NCBI GenBank assembly: GCA_030039655.1
Contig: JASHVC010000152.1
Coordinates: forward strand, 1 to 5,219
Origin: Xanthobacteraceae bacterium
GTDB lineage: Bacteria; Pseudomonadota; Alphaproteobacteria; Rhizobiales; Xanthobacteraceae
Length of the DNA: 5,219 nt
Reading direction: 5' to 3'
How positions within the stretch are numbered: position 1 is the stretch's first letter; each line of letters starts with the position of its first letter. The position numbers and the translations under genes are program-made. Below are positions 1 through 5,219 of this stretch, one piece after another. A model generated the notes under the pieces. That model was not told the origin of the DNA and searched no databases. It was given only the letters and a program-made list of their open reading frames with translations.

Positions 1-218
1 TCGCCGGCGGCGCGCATTTCTTCACCGATGTCGTGTTCGCCGGCGTGCTCATGTTCCTCTTGATCTGGACCATGCATGGCCTGCTGTTCCGCTGGCCGGC
101 AACGCGCACCACGGATGAAGTGATTGAGCGGCCGCTGGTGCAGGCGGGCGAAGCGCTGCGCGGCGGCTTATCGGCTTTACTCCGCCGATTCGGCAGCCAG
201 TCAGGCGAACCATCCTAA
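1..218 (+). CDS. PAP2-family membrane phosphatase, C-terminal fragment
   Basis: This is the 3' end of a gene that begins left of the window; codons are in frame from base 3 and the TAA stop is at 216-218, leaving 71 residues. The fragment opens with [13 protein letters not shown], which resembles the third motif of the PAP2 (phosphatidic acid phosphatase type 2) superfamily, where a His (fragment residue 5) and an Asp (residue 9) belong to the phosphatase active site. A hydrophobic stretch at residues 10-28 is a likely final transmembrane helix, followed by a basic, Arg-rich cytoplasmic tail. Family members remove phosphate from lipids such as phosphatidate, undecaprenyl diphosphate or lipid A at the inner membrane; the substrate here cannot be told from so little sequence. 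The first two motifs are outside the window, so the family call rests on one motif plus the membrane helix. It lies 77 bp upstream of argG on the same strand, with no evident functional link. Confidence 0.65.
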   Translation, partial: AGGAHFFTDVVFAGVLMFLLIWTMHGLLFRWPATRTTDEVIERPLVQAGEALRGGLSALLRRFGSQSGEPS

Positions 219-239
219 CCCTCGGCCGTCCTGAACGGC

Positions 240-267
240 TTGCGTCGCCGCCGCTCCCGCCTATAGT
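240..267 (+). promoter_or_regulatory. possible sigma70-type promoter of argG
   Basis: TTGCGT at 240-245 could be a -35 element, and TATAGT at 262-267 matches the TATAAT -10 consensus at five of six positions. The spacer is 16 bp. Transcription would start near 274, giving a leader of roughly 20 nt before the argG start codon. The -35 match is only partial (TTG), so this is a candidate seen by eye and not a proven promoter. Confidence 0.4.
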
Positions 268-284
268 CCCGCGCGCGTTTTGTC

Positions 285-288
285 AGGA
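285..288 (+). promoter_or_regulatory. ribosome binding site of argG
   Basis: AGGA lies 7 nt before the ATG at 296, a normal spacing. It supports this ATG as the start of argG. Confidence 0.6.
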
Positions 289-295
289 TACGCCG

Positions 296-1543
296 ATGGC
301 CAGCGATGCCACCAAAAAAGGCGAGGTCAGGAAAGTCGTGCTCGCCTATTCGGGCGGCCTCGATACCTCGATCATTCTCAAGTGGCTGCAGACCACCTAT
401 GGCTGCGAGGTCGTGACCTTTACGGCCGATCTCGGCCAGGGCGAGGAGCTTGAGCCGGCGCGCGCCAAGGCCCTCTTGCTCGGCGTCAAGCCGCAAAACA
501 TCTTCATCGAGGATTTGCGCGAAGAATTCGTGCGCGATTACGTGTTTCCCATGTTCCGCGCCAACGCGCTCTACGAGGGCCAATATCTGCTCGGCACATC
601 GATCGCGCGGCCGCTGATCGCCAAGAAGCAGATTGAGATTGCTGAGAAGGTGGGTGCCGATGCGGTCGCTCATGGGGCGACCGGCAAGGGCAACGATCAG
701 GTGCGCTTCGAGCTTGCGTATTATGCGCTCAAGCCCGACGTGAAGGTCATCGCGCCCTGGCGCGAGTGGGATTTCAAGTCGCGCGAGGCGCTGCTGGCGT
801 TCGCCGAACAAAATCAGATACCGATTGCCAAAGACAAACGCGGCGAGGCGCCGTTCTCCGTCGACGCCAACCTGCTGCACGCATCGTCGGAAGGAAAAGT
901 GCTGGAAGACCCGGCGCAGGAAGTGCCCGACTATGTCTACTCGCGGACCGACAATCCCGAGGGCGCCCCGGACAAGCCGGCCTATGTCACCATCGATTTC
1001 GAACGCGGCGATCCAATCGCGGTCGACGGCAAGACAATGTCGCCAGCTCAATTGCTAACGCATCTCAATGCGCTCGGTCGCCGTCACGGCATCGGCCGGC
1101 TCGATCTGGTGGAGAACCGCTTCGTCGGCATGAAGTCGCGCGGCATGTACGAGACGCCGGGCGGCACCATACTTTACGCCGCGCACCGCGGCATTGAGTC
1201 GATCACACTTGACCGCGGCGCCGCGCATCTCAAGGACGAGCTGATGCCGAAGTATGCCGAGTTGATCTACAACGGCTTCTGGTTCTCGCCCGAGCGCGAA
1301 ATGCTCCAGGCAGCGATCGACAAGAGCCAGCAATACGTGAGCGGCCGTGTGCGGCTCAAGCTTTATAAGGGCAATGTCGGCGTGGTCACGCGCGAGAGCA
1401 AATATTCGCTCTACGATCAGGATCTGGTGACATTCGAGGAAGGCAAGGTCGCCTACGATCAACGCGACGCCGAAGGCTTCATCCGCCTTAACGCGCTGCG
1501 GCTGCGCACGCTCGGGCAGCGCAAGCGGAAGCTCAAGTTATAA
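296..1543 (+). CDS. argG: argininosuccinate synthase
   Basis: Complete gene of 415 codons, close to the usual 400 to 450 residues of bacterial ArgG. The cytoplasmic enzyme joins citrulline and aspartate, with cleavage of ATP to AMP and pyrophosphate, to make argininosuccinate, the step before ArgH in arginine synthesis. The N-type ATP pyrophosphatase loop SGGLDTS is at residues 19-25. The family motif [11 protein letters not shown] is at 97-107, and [14 protein letters not shown], which binds substrates and ATP, is at 126-139. [17 protein letters not shown] is at 274-290 in the C-terminal synthetase domain. The reading frame is uninterrupted. The ATG was chosen because AGGA sits 7 nt upstream and the ATP loop falls at the expected distance from the start. 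The gene appears to be transcribed alone from its own promoter candidate and faces the end of the sdh block, with only 26 bp between the two stop codons. Confidence 0.97.
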   Translation: MASDATKKGEVRKVVLAYSGGLDTSIILKWLQTTYGCEVVTFTADLGQGEELEPARAKALLLGVKPQNIFIEDLREEFVRDYVFPMFRANALYEGQYLLGTSIARPLIAKKQIEIAEKVGADAVAHGATGKGNDQVRFELAYYALKPDVKVIAPWREWDFKSREALLAFAEQNQIPIAKDKRGEAPFSVDANLLHASSEGKVLEDPAQEVPDYVYSRTDNPEGAPDKPAYVTIDFERGDPIAVDGKTMSPAQLLTHLNALGRRHGIGRLDLVENRFVGMKSRGMYETPGGTILYAAHRGIESITLDRGAAHLKDELMPKYAELIYNGFWFSPEREMLQAAIDKSQQYVSGRVRLKLYKGNVGVVTRESKYSLYDQDLVTFEEGKVAYDQRDAEGFIRLNALRLRTLGQRKRKLKL

Positions 1544-1553
1544 GAGGTGGCGT

Positions 1554-1572
1554 TGGACGCGTGCCGCGTTCA
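1554..1572 (+). terminator. hairpin between convergent argG and VOC gene
   Basis: Bases 1554-1561 (TGGACGCG) pair with 1565-1572 (CGCGTTCA) across a 3-nt TGC loop. The stem is 8 bp with one G-U pair when read from the argG side. It lies 11 nt after the argG stop and overlaps the stop codon of the convergent VOC gene. No run of T follows it, so it is not a canonical intrinsic terminator. Read from the minus strand, the wobble becomes an A-C mismatch, so the structure is better for the argG transcript. Confidence 0.35.
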
Positions 1573-1953
1573 CGCAGGCGAATGACAGACCGCCTCGATA
1601 TTGTGACCGTCCGGGTCGAGCACGAAGGCGCCGTAATAGTTCGGATGGTATTGCGGCCTTAGGCCCGGCGCGCCGTTATCCTTTCCGCCCGCCGCGAGCG
1701 CTGCGCGGTAGAACGCATCGACCGCTGCGCGGTCCTTGGCGGCGATCGCGATATGGATCGGCTTGTTGAGGCCGCCTTCGCCGCCGATCCAGAAATCCGG
1801 CTTGCCGTTGGCGCCGAAGCCGGCGGCCGGGTGGTCATTTGCGGTCTGAGTGACCTCCATCACCAGGCCATACCCAAGCGGCGCAAGCGCCTTTTCGTAG
1901 AAGGACTTGGATCTTGCGTAGTCGGATACAGGAAATCCAATGTGATCGAGCAT
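1570..1953 (-). CDS. VOC (glyoxalase/extradiol dioxygenase fold) family protein
   Basis: Complete small gene of 127 codons, the usual size for a single-domain vicinal-oxygen-chelate protein. It opens with MLDHIGFPVSD and ends with the typical family tail FVLDPDGHNIEAVCH. His4, His67 (in PIHIAI) and Glu120 are placed where members of this superfamily carry metal ligands, so a divalent metal site is plausible. The superfamily includes glyoxalase I, extradiol dioxygenases, bleomycin/fosfomycin resistance proteins and many uncharacterised enzymes. Nothing here singles out one reaction, so the substrate is left open. The ATG lies only 9 nt after the sdhB stop, which suggests cotranscription with the sdh genes. 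The nearest Shine-Dalgarno-like stretch, AGGTG at 1966-1970, sits inside the last codons of sdhB with a rather long 12-nt spacer. Translation may therefore depend partly on ribosomes finishing sdhB. Confidence 0.88.
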   Translation of the reverse strand: MLDHIGFPVSDYARSKSFYEKALAPLGYGLVMEVTQTANDHPAAGFGANGKPDFWIGGEGGLNKPIHIAIAAKDRAAVDAFYRAALAAGGKDNGAPGLRPQYHPNYYGAFVLDPDGHNIEAVCHSPA

Positions 1954-1962
1954 TGGTGACGA

Positions 1963-2742
1963 TTACACCTGCCGCTCGACCATCATCTGCTTGATCTCGG
2001 CGATGGCTTTCGCCGGATTGAGATGCTTGGGGCAGGCCTTGGCGCAGTTCATGATGGTGTGGCAGCGGTAGAGGCGGAACGGGTCTTCCAGATTGTCGAG
2101 CCGCTCGCCGGTCGCCTCATCGCGCGAGTCGACGATCCAGCGCTGCGCCTGCAGCAGCGCGGCGGGGCCCAGATAACGGTCGGAATTCCACCAATAGCTC
2201 GGGCACGAGGTCGAACAGCATGCGCACAGAATGCACTCGTAGAGGCCGTCGAGCTTGAGCCGGTCGTCGTGGCTCTGCTTCCATTCCTTCTGCGGCGTTG
2301 GTGAGACAGTCTGCAGCCACGGCTGGATCGACGCATGCTGAGCATAAAAGTTCGTCAGGTCAGGCACGAGATCCTTCACCACCGCCATGTGCGGCAGCGG
2401 GTAGATGCGCACCGGCCCCTTGATATCGCTCATGGCCTTGGTGCAGGCGAGCGTATTGGTGCCGTCGATGTTCATCGCACATGAGCCGCAGATGCCTTCG
2501 CGACAGGAGCGGCGGAAAGTGAGCGTGGCGTCGATGTGGTTCTTGATCCAGATGAGGGCGTCCAAAATCATCGGCCCGCAATCGGCGGTGTCGACGTAAT
2601 AGGTGTCGACGCGCGGATTGTGGCCATCGTCCGGGTTCCAGCGATAGATGCGGTATTCGCGCTCGCTCTTGGCCTTGGCCGGATGCGGCCAGGTCTTGCC
2701 TTCGGTGATCTTTGAATTTTTCGGCAGCGTGAACTCGGCCAT
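1963..2742 (-). CDS. sdhB: succinate dehydrogenase iron-sulfur subunit
   Basis: Complete gene of 259 codons, typical of alphaproteobacterial SdhB. The protein carries electrons from the flavin of SdhA to ubiquinone in complex II, on the cytoplasmic face of the inner membrane. The N-terminal ferredoxin-like domain holds the 2Fe-2S ligands C80, C85 and C88 (CREGICGSC) and C100. The C-terminal domain has [12 protein letters not shown] at 170-181, with C170, C173 and C176 for the 4Fe-4S cluster and C180 for the 3Fe-4S cluster. C227 and C233 complete the 3Fe-4S site and C237 the 4Fe-4S site. PSYWWN (181-186) corresponds to the quinone-site Pro/Trp segment of the family. All ligands are intact. The ATG at 2742 has AGAGG 7 nt upstream. 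Unusually, sdhB is separated from sdhA by an unrelated gene whose stop codon lies 3 nt before this start. Confidence 0.97.
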   Translation of the reverse strand: MAEFTLPKNSKITEGKTWPHPAKAKSEREYRIYRWNPDDGHNPRVDTYYVDTADCGPMILDALIWIKNHIDATLTFRRSCREGICGSCAMNIDGTNTLACTKAMSDIKGPVRIYPLPHMAVVKDLVPDLTNFYAQHASIQPWLQTVSPTPQKEWKQSHDDRLKLDGLYECILCACCSTSCPSYWWNSDRYLGPAALLQAQRWIVDSRDEATGERLDNLEDPFRLYRCHTIMNCAKACPKHLNPAKAIAEIKQMMVERQV

Positions 2743-2745
2743 TGC

Positions 2746-3627
2746 TTAGCCTCTGTTTGACGTTTCGATCATTCCTAACAATAGACAAACGTCCGTGTTC
2801 TTGGGAGCTAAAGAGTGCAGTTCACGGACAAAAGGCTTCACATCCATTGCAGTTGTCGCATCATTGCCAGAAATCCAGCCCAGCGCCCGAAATAAGCGGA
2901 GATAGGCCTTTTGAGCTATTGCTAAAAGCACGAGGACCGCGCCCAAAGCCTGGGCCTTGTACAGGGAGTTAGCGAGGCGCATTCCAATTGTTCCGTCGTT
3001 GGCTTCAAATGCTTTGATATGAGCGTCATAGCTCCAGTGAGCATGAGCACTGAGCCAACCATAGAATTGGCCCGCGGCAGGATGTATCGCCTTCATGGCT
3101 CGGATAGATTGAGATGCCGCTCTCGATGTGATCGCCTCGAAATCGTCCATAAGGCAAATATCCAGAGCCCACGACATTTGCTCCAGGATCATTCTAACGA
3201 TTGCAAGACACTCAAACAGTGCGCCCCGTTGCGCGCAGGTGATTGCTAAATCAAAAGAAAACGGGACGCGCATAAACGTCCACTTCGACGCCATCTGCCC
3301 TAACACCGACGTTTCGGGAGCCAAATCACTGAGTATTGTATCAAGCTTGGCGAGCTCTTCTTTCAGAGCGCTCGAAATTCTTTTGTCGAGTCGATCAGGC
3401 GGAGACGGCTCGTAGTTTAGATCATTAAGGTAGTGCTTAATAAAATAATCGACCGACTTATTGCCCATTTGGTAAGAGATCGATGCAGCGGACAGCCTGA
3501 CGCGAAGCTCAGAGGGATACGAAGAGTCAATTCCTACCGGCCACCACCCTTTATTGAGCAAAACGTCAAAATCCCCTTGCTGATATAAAGGGAGCTGGTG
3601 CGACAAAGACGATGCCTCGAGTGGCAC
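2746..3627 (-). CDS. uncharacterised mostly helical protein between sdhA and sdhB
   Basis: I do not recognise this protein with confidence. The frame could open at a TTG at 3642 overlapping the sdhA stop, but a GTG at 3627 is the better start because AGGAG lies exactly 7 nt before it; this gives 293 residues. The N-terminal half is polar. Residues 134-160 form an amphipathic helix containing RMILEQ (145-150). YGWLSAHAHW is at 189-198, and a hydrophobic helix (227-238) follows. There is no signal peptide or clear transmembrane domain. The pairing of an R-x3-E helix with a downstream Y-x2-LS-x-H-type segment is loosely reminiscent of DUF5677/HEPN-like helical proteins, which is inference only. 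GC content is clearly lower than in the neighbours, and AT-ending codons (TTT, ATT, AAT, CTT) are frequent near residues 58-73. The reading frame is intact and fits the operon with spacings of 11 and 3 nt, so expression with sdhA and sdhB is likely. It resembles no known complex II subunit or assembly factor. Confidence 0.8.
   Translation of the reverse strand: MPLEASSLSHQLPLYQQGDFDVLLNKGWWPVGIDSSYPSELRVRLSAASISYQMGNKSVDYFIKHYLNDLNYEPSPPDRLDKRISSALKEELAKLDTILSDLAPETSVLGQMASKWTFMRVPFSFDLAITCAQRGALFECLAIVRMILEQMSWALDICLMDDFEAITSRAASQSIRAMKAIHPAAGQFYGWLSAHAHWSYDAHIKAFEANDGTIGMRLANSLYKAQALGAVLVLLAIAQKAYLRLFRALGWISGNDATTAMDVKPFVRELHSLAPKNTDVCLLLGMIETSNRG
2750..2754 (-). promoter_or_regulatory. ribosome binding site of sdhB, inside the upstream gene
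   Basis: On the minus strand AGAGG lies 7 nt before the sdhB ATG. It falls within the final codons of the unknown gene (the Arg-Gly codons before its TAA). Translation of the two genes is therefore likely to be coupled. Confidence 0.65.
2759..2793. repeat. 7-bp inverted repeat just upstream of sdhB
   Basis: GACGTTT at 2759-2765 and AAACGTC at 2787-2793 are exact inverted copies separated by 21 bases. They lie in the last codons of the unknown gene, about 17 bp before the sdhB start. They could be a protein-binding site or form a weak RNA stem near the sdhB ribosome binding site, or be chance: seven base pairs with a long loop is not strong evidence. Confidence 0.3.
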
Positions 3628-3634
3628 GATCCAA

Positions 3635-3639
3635 CTCCT
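3635..3639 (-). promoter_or_regulatory. ribosome binding site that sets the GTG start of the unknown gene
   Basis: On the minus strand the sequence reads TGAGGAGTTGGATCGTG: the sdhA stop TGA, then GGAG, a 7-nt spacer and the GTG at 3627. The AGGAG overlaps the sdhA stop codon, so ribosomes ending sdhA are well placed to restart. This favours the GTG over the TTG five codons upstream, which has no comparable site. Confidence 0.7.
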
Positions 3640-5219
3640 CAATACACGCGAGCTTTGGGCTCGATGTAAGACACGTCGTTGGTGAGCGTGTAGGTGTGCA
3701 CCGGCCGGTAGTCGATGGTGACCCGACCGGTATCGAGATCGAGCCAGGACAACGTGTGCTTCATCCAGTTCTTGTCGTCGCGATCGGGGAAGTCCTCGCG
3801 CGCGTGAGCGCCGCGGCTCTCGGTGCGGTTGACCGCGGAGTCCATGGTGACGACGGCTTGCTCGATCAGGTTAGCGAATTCCAGCGTCTCGATGAGATCG
3901 GAGTTCCAGATCAGCGAACGGTCGGAGACGCGCACGTCGCTGATGCCGTCGAAGACCTGGTGTATGAGTTTTGAGCCTTCCTGAAGCACTTCGCCGGTGC
4001 GGAACACCGCGCAATTGGTCTGCATCACCTGCTGCATCTTGGTACGCAGTTGCGCGGTGGGCGTGCCGCCCGAGGCGTTGCGGAATTTGTCGAGGCGCGC
4101 CAGCGGCCGTTCCGCGGAGTCCTTCGGCAGCTCCGGCTGCTTGTCGCCGGGAGTGAGAATTTCGGCGCAGCGATGGGCGGCGGCGCGGCCAAATACCACG
4201 AGATCGATCAGCGAATTCGAGCCGAGCCGGTTGGCGCCATGCACGGAGACGCACGCCGCTTCGCCGAGCGACATCAAGCCGGGGACGATATGGTCGGGAT
4301 TGCCGTCCTTCTTGATCAGCGCCTCGCCGTGATAGTTCGTGGCGATGCCGCCCATGTTGTAGTGCACGGTTGGGACGATCGGCACGGGCTCGCGGGTGAG
4401 GTCGACGCCGGCGAAGATGCGCGCCGACTCGGTGATGCCCGGCAGGCGCTCGGCAAGAATCTTTGGATCGAGATGGTCGAGGTGCAGGAAGATGTGGTCC
4501 TTCTTCGGACCGACGCCGCGGCCCTCGCGGATCTCGATGGTCATGGCGCGCGAGACCACGTCGCGTGAGGCGAGGTCCTTGGCGGACGGCGCGTAGCGCT
4601 CCATGAAGCGCTCGCCTTGGGAGTTCACCAGGTAAGCCCCTTCGCCGCGCGCGCCCTCGGTGATGAGCACGCCGGCGCCGTAAATGCCGGTGGGGTGGAA
4701 CTGGACGAATTCCATGTCTTCGAGTGGCAGACCGGCGCGCAGCACCATGGCGTTGCCGTCGCCGGTCTGGGTGTGCGCGCCCGTGCAAGAGGCGTAGGCG
4801 CGGCCGTAGCCGCCGGTGGCGAGCACGGTCATCTGCGCGGAAAAGCGATGGATCGAGCCGTCGTCGAGATTGATAGCCACCACGCCGCGGCAGCGGCCTT
4901 CCTCGTCCATCATCAGATCGATGGCGAAATACTCGATGAAAAACTCGGTCGAGTGGCGCAGCGCCTGGCCGTACATGGTGTGCAGCATGGCGTGGCCGGT
5001 GCGGTCGGCCGCCGCGCAGGTGCGTTGCGCAGTGCCCTTGCCGTAGTGGGTGGTCATCCCGCCAAACGGCCGCTGGTAGATCTTGCCGTCCTCCTCGCGG
5101 CGCGAGAACGGCAGGCCCCAATGCTCCAGCTCGTAGACCGCTTCCGGCGCGTTGCGGCACATGTATTCGATGGAGTCCTGGTCGCCGAGCCAGTCCGACC
5201 CCTTCACGGTGTCGTACAT
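3639..5219 (-). CDS. sdhA: succinate dehydrogenase flavoprotein subunit, 5' end outside the window
   Basis: The window holds 526 codons plus the TGA stop. Bacterial SdhA is usually about 590 to 610 residues, so roughly 80 N-terminal residues are missing, including the FAD dinucleotide-binding loop and the His that links FAD covalently. The ATG at the window edge encodes the internal [15 protein letters not shown] segment and is not the start. SdhA oxidises succinate to fumarate in complex II of the TCA cycle and respiratory chain. Numbering from that Met, visible landmarks are [10 protein letters not shown] (131-140), QFHPTGI (173-179) with an active-site His, RDVVSRA (219-225) with the catalytic Arg region, HYNMGG (286-291) and [11 protein letters not shown] (327-337), whose Arg contacts the dicarboxylate. 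The C-terminal helical domain, with [12 protein letters not shown] near its end, is complete. The frame is uninterrupted and GC-rich. The unknown gene follows 11 nt after the stop, then sdhB. Confidence 0.97.
   Translation of the reverse strand: MYDTVKGSDWLGDQDSIEYMCRNAPEAVYELEHWGLPFSRREEDGKIYQRPFGGMTTHYGKGTAQRTCAAADRTGHAMLHTMYGQALRHSTEFFIEYFAIDLMMDEEGRCRGVVAINLDDGSIHRFSAQMTVLATGGYGRAYASCTGAHTQTGDGNAMVLRAGLPLEDMEFVQFHPTGIYGAGVLITEGARGEGAYLVNSQGERFMERYAPSAKDLASRDVVSRAMTIEIREGRGVGPKKDHIFLHLDHLDPKILAERLPGITESARIFAGVDLTREPVPIVPTVHYNMGGIATNYHGEALIKKDGNPDHIVPGLMSLGEAACVSVHGANRLGSNSLIDLVVFGRAAAHRCAEILTPGDKQPELPKDSAERPLARLDKFRNASGGTPTAQLRTKMQQVMQTNCAVFRTGEVLQEGSKLIHQVFDGISDVRVSDRSLIWNSDLIETLEFANLIEQAVVTMDSAVNRTESRGAHAREDFPDRDDKNWMKHTLSWLDLDTGRVTIDYRPVHTYTLTNDVSYIEPKARVY

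Noticed and set aside
225..239. Hairpin GCCGT-CCTGA-ACGGC after the PAP2-family gene
   Set aside because: The stem is only 5 bp and no T-run follows, so it is too weak to call as a terminator.
215..1051. 278-codon open frame on the minus strand across argG
   Set aside because: It lies antisense to the well-supported argG, has no recognisable domain, and is Arg/Gly/Leu-rich as expected of a shadow frame in GC-rich coding DNA.
2746..3642. Insertion sequence or transposon remnant between sdhA and sdhB
   Set aside because: No transposase motifs, terminal inverted repeats or target-site duplications were seen at the boundaries; the segment is a single intact ORF.
4050..4568. 172-codon plus-strand open frame opposite sdhA
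   Set aside because: Antisense shadow of sdhA with no domain and no convincing ribosome binding site.
3871..5160. 429-codon open frame on the minus strand in another frame of sdhA
   Set aside because: Its translation is dominated by Arg, Ala, His and Pro, typical of a frame-shifted shadow; sdhA itself is intact in its own frame with all motifs.

Overview
The window looks like chromosomal DNA from a GC-rich alphaproteobacterium, probably of the Hyphomicrobiales (Bradyrhizobium/Rhodopseudomonas-like). This is an inference from the protein sequences of ArgG, SdhA and SdhB and the GC-rich third codon positions; no 16S gene or other definitive marker is present.

Layout. The left edge holds the last 71 codons of a plus-strand PAP2-type membrane phosphatase, followed by a complete argG (argininosuccinate synthase), also on the plus strand. 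A 26-bp gap with a small hairpin then separates argG from a convergent minus-strand block. Read in its own direction, right to left, that block is sdhA (5' end beyond the window), an unrecognised 293-codon gene, sdhB, and a small VOC/glyoxalase-fold gene. Spacings in the block are 11, 3 and 9 nt, so it is very probably one transcript. It would be the downstream part of a succinate dehydrogenase (complex II) operon whose sdhC and sdhD anchor genes, if present, lie beyond the right edge.

How the genes work together. SdhA (FAD, succinate oxidation) and SdhB (three Fe-S clusters) form the soluble arm of complex II, passing electrons from succinate to quinone. All the iron-sulfur ligand cysteines of SdhB and the active-site motifs in the visible part of SdhA are intact. 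ArgG performs the penultimate step of arginine synthesis and is independent of the sdh genes.

The most unusual item is the unknown gene lodged between sdhA and sdhB. It is clearly poorer in GC than its neighbours (about 33 to 55% in hand-counted 60-bp samples, against about 65% in a sampled sdhA line). It has a good ribosome binding site that begins in the sdhA stop codon, and its last codons carry the ribosome binding site of sdhB. It is therefore compositionally foreign-looking yet tightly fitted into a core respiratory operon. No CRISPR array, tRNA, rRNA, insertion sequence or attachment site was seen. No stretch longer than 300 bases lacks a gene.
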